From Bacteroidota bacterium (GTDB lineage: Bacteria; Bacteroidota; Bacteroidia; Chitinophagales; Chitinophagaceae): 64,000 bases of DNA. The stretch covers positions 1 to 64,000 of the forward strand of contig JAFDXO010000195.1 of NCBI GenBank assembly GCA_018267925.1. The letters run 5' to 3'. Shown here piece after piece: positions 1 to 8,318 of this stretch (position 1 is its first letter; each line of letters starts with the position of its first letter). Position numbers and translations under genes: made by a program. A model generated the notes under the pieces. The model was not told the origin of the DNA, ran no database searches, and saw nothing but the letters and a program-made list of their open reading frames with translations.

Positions 1-1
1 A

Positions 2-76
2 TTGACCGAAAAAATGCGTACTTTTATCCATGTAATTGAAGTTGTGGAAAACCTAAATTACACTAAATCGGGGTAA
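2..76 (+). CDS. Possible C-terminal end of an unidentified protein (cut by window start)
   Basis: Frame 2 is open from the window edge to a TAA at 74-76 and would encode about 24 C-terminal residues ending in NYTKSG. A GC-rich hairpin followed by a T-run begins at the stop codon (70-93), which is what one expects at the end of a plus-strand gene. The piece is too short to assign to a family and chance openness cannot be excluded. Confidence 0.3.
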   Translation: MTEKMRTFIHVIEVVENLNYTKSG

Positions 77-106
77 CCATAAAAAGTTACCCCAACTTTT
101 ATTTTT
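70..106 (+). terminator. Rho-independent-type hairpin at left edge
   Basis: GGGGTAAC at 70-77 pairs perfectly with GTTACCCC at 86-93 across an 8-nt loop, followed by a T-rich tract. It overlaps the stop of the putative plus-strand gene that enters from the left. It also lies just downstream of the minus-strand GxxExxY fragment, so it could serve either direction. Confidence 0.55.
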
Positions 107-293
107 TTATCGGACAATAATGATAAATTTCAAGACTTTTTTCTCTTTCGTATAGAATATTTTGTCTTATAAGTTCTAATTCAAAAGCTTCTTGATAAAC
201 AGCTTCGAGGAAACCATGTCCAAGTTCACGATGAACCTCCATTGCAATTCCAATTAGCTTAAATGTTTCATCTTTATAAAGGAAACCACTCAT
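99..293 (-). pseudogene. GxxExxY protein, N-terminal fragment
   Basis: The 64-residue product carries the start of the GxxExxY family: the GHGFLEAVYQEAF stretch around residues 25-37 matches the family signature G-x-x-E-x-x-Y, followed by E-x2-L-x5-Y. Intact members are about 120-130 residues with a PD-(D/E)XK-nuclease-like second half. Here the frame stops shortly after residue 57, so the catalytic-like half is missing. The gene sits in a decayed region next to tandem repeats and another gene fragment, which fits a degraded remnant. The molecular role of the family is not established. The family call is confident; the pseudogene status is inferred from length. Confidence 0.7.
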
Positions 294-335
294 TGTTGTA
301 GCTTATTAGTAATTATCGTTCGCTTTGCTCACTGT

Positions 336-725
336 TTTCTTTATCCACGGATTTCACAGATTTTCACTGAAGGGCATTTTAATCTGTGTTAATTCGTGTA
401 ATCTGTGGACAATTTATTTCATCCAAGTTTTTTTTCTTTATCCACGGATTGCACAGATTGCCACAGAGGTAACTTTTAATCTGTGTTAATTTGTGTAATC
501 TGTGGACAATTTATTTCATCCAAGTTTTTTTTCTTTATCCACGGATTGCACAGATTGGCTCAGAGGTAATTTTTTATCTGTGTTAATTCGTGTAATCTGT
601 GGACAATTTATTTCATCCAAGTTTTTTTTCTTTATCCACGGATTTCACAGATTTTCACAGAAGGGCTTTTTGGTCTGTGTTAATTTGTGTTAATCAGTGG
701 ACGATAGCATTTACAGTTTCAATTT
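336..725. repeat. Four tandem copies of a 97-bp palindromic intergenic repeat
   Basis: The unit TTTCTTTATCCACGGATT begins near 336, 433, 530 and 627; equivalent bases recur at 339, 436, 533 and 630, an exact 97-bp period. Each unit contains TCCACGGATT-CACAGATT and, about 35 bp on, AATCTGTG-N13-AATCTGTGGA, so a single unit can fold into an imperfect hairpin. The last copy diverges after about 700, and a further partial piece with TTTCCACGGATTA lies at 765-778, abutting the stop of the ATPase fragment. Units are nearly identical, with no variable spacers, so this is not a CRISPR. It resembles the ATCTGTG-type intergenic repeats seen in many Bacteroidota genomes. No gene is supported between 294 and 774. 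Confidence 0.85.
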
Positions 726-774
726 GTGCTAATCTTTGTACAAGGCTATTTGTGTTTATTTCATTTTCCACGGA

Positions 775-1053
775 TTAATATAAAAACCCAAAAATCCATA
801 AAGGGATAGTATTAAGCACGCCTATTTCGATGTCGTCTTTGACAATGTATGCATTCTCTATCCTTCTGATTTGTTCTTTTGTTTTGCTTTTCCCACCTAT
901 TTCAAAAAGATAGGTATCATTCACAAGGATATCGCATTTGTTGGGAATAGACAATTGATAGTTACCTGTTATATTTTGAATAAAAAATGTTTCTCTCAAG
1001 TTGCCTTTATCGGGTGTATTTCCATACACTAAAATTGCTAAATTTAAAGGCAA
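775..1053 (-). pseudogene. C-terminal fragment of an AAA/DUF4143-type ATP-binding protein
   Basis: The frame encodes the C-terminal end typical of Bacteroidota ATP-binding proteins with a DUF4143 domain: G-N-L-R-E-T-F-F, then a beta-strand with CDILV, then FEIGGKSKTKEQI, and finally VVKDDIEIG-like and IPLWIFGFLY. Intact proteins are about 370-400 residues with an N-terminal P-loop ATPase. Only the last ~90 residues remain here. The first codon is TTG and an in-frame stop lies five codons upstream, so the ATPase domain has been lost. The end of the gene touches a partial copy of the 97-bp repeat. Confidence 0.7.
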
Positions 1054-1352
1054 AATTAATAATGTTTATGCAAGAATCGTTTAAAATCACTATTGCCCGG
1101 AATAAAAGTTCTATATTTAGAATTGTGTTTTTCTTTTCACTAACAAAAGAGAGCGAATAGGCAAGAGTAATAGAGTTCTTGTATATTAGGAAGTAATTTT
1201 AACTGAACTTGAAAAGCATTATTGCTCAGTTACTTCCAACGTTTGTGAATATTTTTATCGCTCGGAAAAATCTGTGCGGTTTAATAAACAAATATTCACA
1301 TGCTTAGTCAAAATGGCTTCGCCACAGTCAATCCCTTTGAGAGAATGACAAG
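1054..1352. other. Gene-free stretch
   Basis: No convincing coding frame is seen on either strand. A minus-strand frame across 1255-1554 exists only because the 73-bp repeats and operator region happen to be open; it shows no family features. Confidence 0.5.
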
Positions 1353-1416
1353 AATGAGTAAAAAAACTACTCATTTTTGAAGTTGCAAATATAGAAACAA
1401 TAATGGCATTTTCAAA
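1353..1416 (-). promoter_or_regulatory. Promoter with TGAGTA-N7-TACTCA operator, copy 1
   Basis: AATGAGTA (1353-1360) and TACTCATT (1368-1375) form perfect 8-bp inverted arms around 7 bp. Reading leftward on the minus strand, a TATATTTG box (complement of 1386-1393) and a TTTG box (complement of 1413-1416) are separated by 19 bp, matching the Bacteroidota promoter TTTG-N19-TAnnTTTG. The dyad would fall just downstream of the transcription start. The same arrangement occurs at 10388-10434 before the polysaccharide regulator gene. Only decayed genes lie downstream, so this copy may be a relic. Confidence 0.55.
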
Positions 1417-1450
1417 GGGTGTTTTAACGGGTTTAAAAAAAAGTTGATTG

Positions 1451-1665
1451 GGTTGGGTTTTGCTCGATGGGGCATTGTCACTACACATCAGGGGGTTTCT
1501 CCCTTTGGTCGAAAGGACACGGGTGGTGGGTTTTGCTCGATAGGGCGTTGCCACTACACCTCAGGAGGTTTCTCCCTTTGGTCGAAAGGACATGGGTGGT
1601 GGGTTTTGCTCGATGGGGCGTTGTCGCTTCTCATCAGGAGGTTTCTCCTTACGGTCGAAAAGGGA
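1451..1665. repeat. Three tandem copies of a 73-bp repeat
   Basis: TGCTCGAT recurs at 1461, 1534 and 1607, an exact 73-bp period. Each unit contains TCAGGAGGTTTCTCC (a small GGAG/CTCC palindrome) followed by a GGTCGAAAGGACA-like block. This combination resembles the GTCATTTCGACC...GAGAAATCTCC intergenic repeats common in Bacteroidota. Plus-strand frames through it give Gly/Trp-rich repeated peptides without family resemblance and were not accepted as genes. It lies immediately downstream of the last glycosyltransferase of the operon. Confidence 0.8.
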
Positions 1666-1682
1666 TTAGTCAAATATCACCT

Positions 1683-2906
1683 CTATTCACCCAATAATTT
1701 TTGGTATATTTCTATATATTTAGAAAACGACTTCTTTTTATCGAACAGCATTTCAGCTCTTTCTCTACAGGCTTTAGAATACCGGCTTTTTCCGTTATCT
1801 TTAAGTGTTTGTATGGCGGAAATCAGTTTTTCGGTATTATATTTTTCTACGACAAATCCGGTATTATCATCAATAGCTTCCGGCGAGCCGCCAGTGTTGA
1901 AGGTTATTACAGGCGTACCGCAGGCAAGTGCTTCAAGGTTGGTAGTTGGAAAAGTATCTTCTAAGGTAGGATTCATAAAAACATCGGCTAAGGAATAATA
2001 TTCTGCTAATTTATCAACATTTTGTGTTCTTTCGATTCCTATAATTGTGCTGGGCAATTCCTTTATTTGTAATTGGCTTAAACCAATTAAAATAATTTTA
2101 TACTCCTTACTTAATTTTGTAGAAAGTTCTACAAAGTATTTCAATCCCTTTCTATCAGTCCAAGGGTTTGCCACTCCTAAGATTACAAGTTCCCCTTGAA
2201 TGTCGTGTAAATCTATCAAAGATTGGTGTTCTTTGTGTGTAAATTTTTGCAAATCAATTCCATTATGAATCACTTTCAGATTATGATGTTTCAAAAAAGA
2301 TTTCTTGGTTTCTTCAGCCAACCAGTTAGAAACAGGAACAATGGTGAGGTTATTTAAGGAATTAAATATTCGTTTTTTCAACTCGAAGTTTTCATAAGAA
2401 CGATCCACAAAGGACTTTGGGTATTCATGAGATTGTGGACAATTCGAGCAATGAGTTTGCCATTTCTGACAATTCACGAAATCAAAATAGATGCAATGCC
2501 CTGTAAATGCCCAACAATCGTGAAAAGTCCATACAACGGGTTTATTAGCAGCCTGTAAATAATCAAAAAGAATTTCTATATTAATGTAATACCCATGTAT
2601 AAGTTGTAGGTGAATAATATCTGGGTTTAATTTCTTTATTTTTTCAACCAAGTGGCGAGTTGCTTTTTGGGAAGCTAATCCGTGCTTATCTGTTAGTCTG
2701 GTATATATAACGTGTTTATAAACGTCTATATTATTTCCAATTTTAAAATTTTGGGATTGGCTATTGAGGGCTTTTCTTCCATAAACGATATAACTTTCCC
2801 AGCCCTGCTCAATAATTTTTTCACCAATTTGTTCTGCAATTCTCCCAACAGAACCCACGTTCAATTGACTGCTAATTTGGAAAATGACCGGTTTTTTATT
2901 TCTCAT
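1683..2906 (-). CDS. Glycosyltransferase, family 4 (GT-B)
   Basis: This is a predicted cytoplasmic or membrane-associated sugar transferase that would add one residue to the lipid-linked repeat unit. The N-terminus carries an acceptor-side NVGSVGRIAEQIG motif (about residues 16-28), followed by HDCWAFTGHC and further cysteines around residues 130-160, as in WcaC/colanic-acid-type enzymes. The C-terminal Rossmann half has the donor-binding pattern EALACGTPVITF...GGSPE near residues 345-365. Family 4 enzymes of this shape are about 400 residues, and this one is 407. I chose the ATG at 2906 (11-bp overlap with the upstream gene) because family members start with similar K-K-P-V-I-x-Q-I-S; an ATG at 2930 would add eight residues. 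It is the last gene of the minus-strand polysaccharide operon. The sugar specificity cannot be read from the sequence. Confidence 0.88.
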   Translation of the reverse strand: MRNKKPVIFQISSQLNVGSVGRIAEQIGEKIIEQGWESYIVYGRKALNSQSQNFKIGNNIDVYKHVIYTRLTDKHGLASQKATRHLVEKIKKLNPDIIHLQLIHGYYINIEILFDYLQAANKPVVWTFHDCWAFTGHCIYFDFVNCQKWQTHCSNCPQSHEYPKSFVDRSYENFELKKRIFNSLNNLTIVPVSNWLAEETKKSFLKHHNLKVIHNGIDLQKFTHKEHQSLIDLHDIQGELVILGVANPWTDRKGLKYFVELSTKLSKEYKIILIGLSQLQIKELPSTIIGIERTQNVDKLAEYYSLADVFMNPTLEDTFPTTNLEALACGTPVITFNTGGSPEAIDDNTGFVVEKYNTEKLISAIQTLKDNGKSRYSKACRERAEMLFDKKKSFSKYIEIYQKLLGE

Positions 2907-4101
2907 TTTTATGAAATCGCTTGTACTCATCTATCATCACATCGGTAAATTTTTGAGCAATAGGAACATAATCATAGTTTTCTAAAATATTGGCTCTTGC
3001 ATTTTTCTTATACTCACCAATTTCAGATGCTGACATATAGGTAAATTCCAATATTTTAGATCTAAAATCATTTTTGTCTGCTTGTTTGAAAATTAGGCCT
3101 TTTTTATTGGAGGCACGTTGTATATTGATTTCGTTTTCTTCCAATACTACCGGAACACCACAAGATTGAACCTCAAAATAGCTCATACTGCATTGTTTGG
3201 GGAAAATAGCTACATCTGCTATTTTATAAAATTTTTCAAGTTTAGAGTAGATTTGGGTAGGAAATCTCAGAATTGTGTTTTCAGATTGAGAAAGTGTTTT
3301 TTCAACATTTTGTCCATAAACATTTTTAGATGCATTTCCCACTACTAAAACTTTTATATTTTTGGCATTCTTAGGTTGAAGCTTATTTTTTAGTGCATCT
3401 GCCAAAAACTGTCCTCCTTTTTGATTGTCTAATTTCCCTGCATAGAGGACTACAAAATCATCCTCTGAAATCCCAAATTCAGATCTGTATATTTTCTTTG
3501 CCTCCTCGTCCGGTTTAAACAAGTCTGTATCCGTTCCAAAAGAAAGAAGATGGGTCCTTTCTATTGGAATATTAAAATACTTCTCTACAAAATCTGAATC
3601 TACCACACGGATTAGTGGAATATTATTTTTTATAATAATTGGAGTAATAAATTTTCTAAAAAATTTTCTAAAAAAACCCCTAAATTGGTTTTGAGATGCC
3701 ATTTCCAGCATGTGGCTGTCTAAAACATAGGGAAGTTTCATTTTTTTGTAACTCCACAGTAGCTGCATTCCAGTGAATGAATTTTCACCATGAATAAACA
3801 ACACATCTGGTTTCAAAGATTTCAAAAAATTTTTTAGTCCCTGTTTGAATATGGCTCTACTGCTGTACCAGTTGTATGTGGGATACCTCAATATCCGAAC
3901 ACCCGTAGCTTTATAATATTGTTCGTCTTTTTCTTCGATGTGGTCGCGTCCGAAAAAACTTACCAGATAATCCGGAACATGGGTTAATTCTGCGGTTACA
4001 ATAATAACTTCATGCCCTTGTTTCACCTGTAACCGACCCAGCAAATTCAATTGGTATCCGGCATCAGGATGCACAAAATCTTCAATGTGAACAAATCTCA
4101 T
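2896..4101 (-). CDS. Glycosyltransferase, GT-B fold (family 4-like)
   Basis: The 401-residue product has the two-Rossmann-domain layout of GT-B sugar transferases. The N-terminus contains the glycine-rich acceptor-side segment HPDAGYQLNLLGRL (residues 12-25), the middle holds the conserved SFGTDTDLFKP turn, and the C-terminal half carries VLYAGKLDNQKGG and the donor site YFEVQSCGVPVVL. The ATG at 4101 overlaps the stop of the epimerase gene by one base (TAATG), which points to translational coupling; a TTG two codons earlier is less likely. It probably transfers a sugar onto an undecaprenyl-linked intermediate, possibly ManNAc supplied by the neighbouring epimerase (inference from context only). 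Confidence 0.87.
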   Translation of the reverse strand: MRFVHIEDFVHPDAGYQLNLLGRLQVKQGHEVIIVTAELTHVPDYLVSFFGRDHIEEKDEQYYKATGVRILRYPTYNWYSSRAIFKQGLKNFLKSLKPDVLFIHGENSFTGMQLLWSYKKMKLPYVLDSHMLEMASQNQFRGFFRKFFRKFITPIIIKNNIPLIRVVDSDFVEKYFNIPIERTHLLSFGTDTDLFKPDEEAKKIYRSEFGISEDDFVVLYAGKLDNQKGGQFLADALKNKLQPKNAKNIKVLVVGNASKNVYGQNVEKTLSQSENTILRFPTQIYSKLEKFYKIADVAIFPKQCSMSYFEVQSCGVPVVLEENEINIQRASNKKGLIFKQADKNDFRSKILEFTYMSASEIGEYKKNARANILENYDYVPIAQKFTDVMIDEYKRFHKNEK

Positions 4102-5180
4102 TAGCAATATTTTATAAGTTTGTTTAAAATAAATTCTCCGGTATGGCCATCTCCATACAATTCTTCATCAAATGATTTTTGAAGGCTAGTCAATACATTA
4201 TAATTGTTAATTATTTGCTCGCTATCAATTGGTGAAAGAAGATTATAGCCGTGCTCTACCAACTCTGTCCATTCTGTTTGATCTCGTAAGGTTAGGCAAT
4301 ATTTTTTGAAAAAATAGGCTTCTTTTTGAAGTCCGCCACTGTCGGTAATAACAAATTTGCAGTTTTGTAAGCACCATATCATTTCGAAATAGCTGAATGG
4401 TTCACAAAAAACAATATTGGAAAATGTCTTTTCGTAGTCTGGGTGGATTTCTTGTATTTTAGATAGTGTACGGGGATGAACAGGAAGAATAACTTTTGTT
4501 TCCGCACCTATTGCATTTAATGATTCAAAAATGGTATTGAGGTTTTTAGAGTCATCCGTATTTTCAGCTCTATGAACGGTACAGAGGTTAAATTCTGAAG
4601 GGAGCTGTAGATGGGTTGGTTTATTTTTAGCGGAATAATAAAGGGAAGCATCCAGCATAATATCGCCGGTTTTTACTACTATTTTTTCGTGAAAGTGATT
4701 AAAACCCTCATTGGCTAAATTTCTAATGGCATTATCCGTAGGGCAAAACAAAAGACTACTCAACCGATCGGTCAGTATCCTATTGATTTCTTCCGGCATA
4801 TTGTTATTAAAAGATCGAAGGCCGGCTTCCACATGGGCTAATTTGACATGCAATTTAGCGGCAACCAAGGCACCTGCCAAGGTGGAATTAGTATCTCCAT
4901 AGACCAATATCCAGTCCGGATTTTCGAAAAGAGCAATTTTTTCAATTTCAGTCATCATCTTCCCGGTCATTTCTCCATGAAACTTACTATGAATTTGCAA
5001 ATTATATTTAGGTTCGGGGATTTCCATTTCTTCAAAAAAAATATCGGACATATTTTTATCATAATGTTGACCCGTATGCACCAAAACCTCTTCTACATTC
5101 GGGGTATTGACAATACACCGAGAGAGTACAGCTGCTTTTACAAACTGTGGACGAGCACCAATAATTGTTAGAATTTTCAT
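4101..5180 (-). CDS. wecB: UDP-N-acetylglucosamine 2-epimerase (non-hydrolysing)
   Basis: The enzyme interconverts UDP-GlcNAc and UDP-ManNAc in the cytoplasm, supplying ManNAc-type residues for surface glycans. Visible family motifs in order are GARPQFVKA (residues 8-16), HTGQHYD near 36, GDTNSTLAGA near 94, HVEAGLRS near 114, PVHPRT, and DSGGLQKEA near 280, followed by R-D-Q-T-E-W-x-E. The 359-residue length is normal for the family. The start is the ATG at 5180; the TTG just before it would add only one residue. No UDP-ManNAc dehydrogenase lies beside it, so whether the product is used as ManNAc or oxidised elsewhere is unknown. It leads the distal half of the operon after a 740-bp repeat-filled gap. 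Confidence 0.95.
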   Translation of the reverse strand: MKILTIIGARPQFVKAAVLSRCIVNTPNVEEVLVHTGQHYDKNMSDIFFEEMEIPEPKYNLQIHSKFHGEMTGKMMTEIEKIALFENPDWILVYGDTNSTLAGALVAAKLHVKLAHVEAGLRSFNNNMPEEINRILTDRLSSLLFCPTDNAIRNLANEGFNHFHEKIVVKTGDIMLDASLYYSAKNKPTHLQLPSEFNLCTVHRAENTDDSKNLNTIFESLNAIGAETKVILPVHPRTLSKIQEIHPDYEKTFSNIVFCEPFSYFEMIWCLQNCKFVITDSGGLQKEAYFFKKYCLTLRDQTEWTELVEHGYNLLSPIDSEQIINNYNVLTSLQKSFDEELYGDGHTGEFILNKLIKYC

Positions 5181-5338
5181 CAAGTACTTTATTTATATGT
5201 TTTTTTAATATTTTTAAAATACTTGCTTAGTGCAAAACAATAACATTACACTGACCATTAAAAATATCGCATATTTAATTTATAACAAAGTACAAAATAA
5301 CTATGGCTATCCGTAATCTATTTTATACTCCTACGGGG

Positions 5339-5356
5339 TACTCTATTCATAGAGTA
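5339..5356. repeat. 18-bp near-perfect palindrome
   Basis: TACTCTAT and ATAGAGTA form 8-bp arms around a central TC. The core TACTC/GAGTA bases resemble those of the two TGAGTA operators but are in the opposite arrangement, so it is not counted as a third operator. It is probably part of the intergenic repeat cluster that follows. Confidence 0.5.
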
Positions 5357-5436
5357 ATGGCATTCTTTTCGTTCGACTCCAATAGGGCTTCAGAGTTACT
5401 AAACAGTATTTGTAGGTATGTTCATATCGCATAGTA

Positions 5437-5548
5437 TTTCGCCCTTTCAGGGCTTGGTTTTGCTGCTTCGCCATAATAGCGAGGGGCATTACCGCCTCGC
5501 TGTTAGATTTCGCCCTTTCAGGGCTTTACCGTGCAGCCCCAAAGGGGT
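5437..5548. repeat. Paired GCCCTTTCAGGGC palindromic repeats
   Basis: TTTCGCCCTTTCAGGGCT occurs at 5437-5454 and again at 5508-5525, 71 bp apart. Between them lies another palindrome, AGCGAGG (5478-5484) with CCTCGCT (5495-5501), and a CCCC-AAA-GGGG dyad follows near 5538-5548. The composite is typical of multi-hairpin interspersed repeats of Bacteroidota. No transposase is adjacent. Confidence 0.75.
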
Positions 5549-5922
5549 GTAATCTGAAACGATAAGCGCGTAGTCCATCGGGTAATAATAAAGGGCATAT
5601 TTGACTATAAAAGTTAGACATTTTTTAGGTTGAGAACGTTCAAAAAATAAGTTGCAAATAGTTATCTAACATATACATAGTCTTGACAAAGGTTTTTTAT
5701 TGGGGCGAAAGGCTGAATTCAACCTACAAAGCAAATTTTCTTCTATAATGCGATGTTTTATCAACTATTTCTATTTTCCATTTATCGGAATGAGGCAAAG
5801 GAATAAACTTGACAGTCGGCAGTTTAGCTACGTGATTACATATAACAATCCACCAATTTTTCAAAATTGATCCGTTCTAACCTAAAGATTAATCCCACAA
5901 AACCCATAACAAACAACCCAAA

Positions 5923-8310
5923 TTACCCCTTTTTATGTGTCTTCTTTTGTTTTCCTTCTTCAAAATAGCCACTGTCTGCTCCATAACCGCCATAACCATA
6001 ACCATAACCATAACCATAACCATAACCATAACCTCCACCTGCTTGCACATCATTGAGTACAATGCAAATGCGCTTCATCTTTTGGCTGGCTTGTAATTCT
6101 TTGGGTATTTCCAACTGCCGCTTAAAGGTATATCCCTGACGAGTGAGGAATATATTGACATCGCTATGTGCCGACAAAAGTTGTGCATCGGTTACTAAAC
6201 CTACAGGTGCGGTGTCTATTACAATATAATCAAAATTTTGACGTAATACCGCAAAAAACTCGGATAACTCAGGCATCAACAATAATTCTGCAGGATTGGG
6301 CGGTACCGGTCCGGATGGAATCACAAACAAATTATCCATCACACCGGAATTAAGGATGACTTCGTTCAGTTGACTTTGACGAGTCATTAGGGTAGAGAAG
6401 CCCTTACTATTGTTTAAGCCTAAGGCTTTGGAAATTTTAGGCTTACGTAGGTCTAATTCTAACAACACTACTTTTTTCCCGGATAAACCTAAGGAGCAGG
6501 CAAGGTTTACCGCAACAAAGGATTTTCCCTCACCACTCATGCTGGAAGTAAGCAAAATCGTCTTTTGATCGCCGGTAAGCATAAACTGTAAGTTTGTACG
6601 TAAGGCACGAAACTGCTCTGCAATCTGACTTTTGCTGCCTGATTTTACCACCACTTGCTCATTACCACTGCTATGGCTGATTTCACCAATTACAGGAAGC
6701 TGGGTGCGACTGGTAATATCTTCTTTCGAACCAACTTTATTGTTCATCAAATCCTTGATATAGATAGCAGCTGAAGGAATCAGAAGCCCCAACAACAAAG
6801 CACTCAGCGCAATCAATGATTTCTTTGGGCTTATGGGGTTAGGTTGCGCCTTAGCGGCATCCACAATACGGGCATTGGCAATGGTAGAAGATTTGGTAAT
6901 GGCTGTTTCTTCTCTTTTCTTCAAAAGGTATAAAAACAACTCTTGCTTAATAGCCTGCTGACGAGCGAAATCAATGGAAATACGCTCCTGACGTGGCAAT
7001 TGCTTAATACGACTATCTAAATTTCCGGTATAACTTTGCAACTGATTAATGCCGGCAAGCACGCCACGCTTAACCGATGAAAGGCTACTCCGAATATCGC
7101 CACGAAGGGTGTTCAGTTGCTGATCCATGGTTTTTACAAGTGGGTTTTCTTCTGTTGTGCTCATCAACATGCGTGACCTTTCCAATTGTAACGAATTATA
7201 TCGCTCTATCAGACTGGTGAATGTCGGGTCTTGCACAATTAAGGATGCCGGAACCACACGACTGCTGTTTCCCTGGTCTTGTAGGTATTTTTCTAATGAT
7301 TCTATCACACTCAACTGAACTTGTTGATCTGTGAGTTGTTTCATGTAGTCACTGGTATTTTTAATTAGCTCCTTGGATTGAGCTGATATATCGGTAATGT
7401 CGTTGCTTTGTTTAAAATCCTGAATATTTTTTTCAATACCGGTAAGCTCTTGACCTACTAAAGCTAAACGTTCATCAATAAAGGACATGGTGCTGTCAGC
7501 TATGCGATTGCGGTCGTCTAAGTTGGCTCTCAGATACACTTCAATCAACTTATTAATAATGGCTTCTCCCTTTTCAGGCACCGTTTCGTTGATGGAGATA
7601 TTCATTGTACTGGTCTGCTTACTGGGTGTAGCCACGGTTAGCAATCCCGCATATTTTGTTACCGCACCGGCATAATTTCCTACGCGAATGGTATATTCTT
7701 GAGGTTCGCTGATGGGATAGTAGGTGTCTTCAATCACCACACGTCCGGTTCCCAGTTTTAGTGTGTCGCCCAACTTTCCATTGAAATCGTGATTCAGTTG
7801 CTCATCATGGAGGGTAAAAGTGCCGTTTTTTTGAAGGTTCAATTTGTAAGTGACGGTTGCATGAATGGAGTCGTCATTGAGTGGAACGTAATTAAGTCTG
7901 AAAGGAATTCGAGCAAAGGTTTCGGTAAGCTTTACCCGGCCTTTGGTCCAATAGCTCACGTTCAGCTCCATGTCGCGCACAGTGCGTTCCATGAGGGTAC
8001 GGCTCTTAAAGATTTCCATCTCATTGTCCACGTTACTTTTCATGCCAAGCCCGCCTAATCCTTGCAAGATGTCTGCATTACCTAAGTCTGCTCCTTTTTT
8101 TTCGTCTTTTACCAATATGGTAGCATTGATTTTATAGACCGGAGTGGAGTATCGAAGATATAAAAAGGCTACTATCAAACACACGGCAACGCTGATGGCA
8201 AACCATTTCCAATGGAAGCGCACCAAGCCAATAATCTTCCTAATGTCTATTCCTTCTTCACCGGCTTGTGGGGTACCGGTCGTGGCTATTTGTTCTGATA
8301 TTGTGCTCAT
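5923..8310 (-). CDS. wzc: Polysaccharide co-polymerase / tyrosine autokinase (Wzc type)
   Basis: This inner-membrane protein of the Wzx/Wzy pathway controls chain length and, by cycles of tyrosine autophosphorylation, polymer export through the Wza channel. The 795 residues show a first membrane segment near 34-52 flanking a Wzz domain, a long periplasmic coiled region, a GNVR-like block with LPRQERISIDFARQQ, a second membrane segment near 498-518, and a bacterial tyrosine kinase domain with Walker A SSMSGEGKS (about 588-596), Walker A' VVLLELDLRKPK and Walker B YIVIDTAPVG. The C-terminus is a tyrosine cluster of alternating Gly-Tyr with nine Tyr, encoded by seven direct hexamers (5990-6031). 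It starts 8 bp after the Wza gene. No cognate phosphatase is seen in the window. Confidence 0.95.
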   Translation of the reverse strand: MSTISEQIATTGTPQAGEEGIDIRKIIGLVRFHWKWFAISVAVCLIVAFLYLRYSTPVYKINATILVKDEKKGADLGNADILQGLGGLGMKSNVDNEMEIFKSRTLMERTVRDMELNVSYWTKGRVKLTETFARIPFRLNYVPLNDDSIHATVTYKLNLQKNGTFTLHDEQLNHDFNGKLGDTLKLGTGRVVIEDTYYPISEPQEYTIRVGNYAGAVTKYAGLLTVATPSKQTSTMNISINETVPEKGEAIINKLIEVYLRANLDDRNRIADSTMSFIDERLALVGQELTGIEKNIQDFKQSNDITDISAQSKELIKNTSDYMKQLTDQQVQLSVIESLEKYLQDQGNSSRVVPASLIVQDPTFTSLIERYNSLQLERSRMLMSTTEENPLVKTMDQQLNTLRGDIRSSLSSVKRGVLAGINQLQSYTGNLDSRIKQLPRQERISIDFARQQAIKQELFLYLLKKREETAITKSSTIANARIVDAAKAQPNPISPKKSLIALSALLLGLLIPSAAIYIKDLMNNKVGSKEDITSRTQLPVIGEISHSSGNEQVVVKSGSKSQIAEQFRALRTNLQFMLTGDQKTILLTSSMSGEGKSFVAVNLACSLGLSGKKVVLLELDLRKPKISKALGLNNSKGFSTLMTRQSQLNEVILNSGVMDNLFVIPSGPVPPNPAELLLMPELSEFFAVLRQNFDYIVIDTAPVGLVTDAQLLSAHSDVNIFLTRQGYTFKRQLEIPKELQASQKMKRICIVLNDVQAGGGYGYGYGYGYGYGYGGYGADSGYFEEGKQKKTHKKG
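5990..6031 (-). repeat. Seven tandem hexamers encoding the Gly-Tyr tail of the autokinase
   Basis: CCATAA is repeated seven times without interruption, reading GGT-TAT-type codons on the minus strand. Because the unit is 6 bp, gain or loss of copies keeps frame and changes the number of Gly-Tyr pairs in the phosphorylated tail. Confidence 0.9.
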
Positions 8311-8318
8311 AAAGGTTT

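Larger units (their letters stand above)
5184..5922. other. 740-bp gene-free gap inside the polysaccharide operon
   Basis: No credible coding frame is present. The gap contains a hairpin at 5339-5356, a pair of palindromic repeats at 5437-5525 and AT-rich sequence up to the autokinase stop. All flanking genes point leftward. Polymerase, flippase or further transferase genes usually sit between Wzc and the epimerase in such loci, so the gap may mark a deletion or rearrangement (inference). Confidence 0.6.

Noticed and set aside
336..725. Possible CRISPR array
   Set aside because: The units are 97 bp long and nearly identical along their whole length, with no short repeats separated by unique spacers, and no cas genes are nearby.
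1255..1998. Open frames through the 73-bp repeats
   Set aside because: They translate repetitive Gly/Trp/Ser-rich sequence or lie antisense to the glycosyltransferase gene, without family features.
5339..5356. Third operator of the TGAGTA type
   Set aside because: The arms read TACTC then GAGTA, the reverse order of the other two sites, and no promoter boxes adjoin it.
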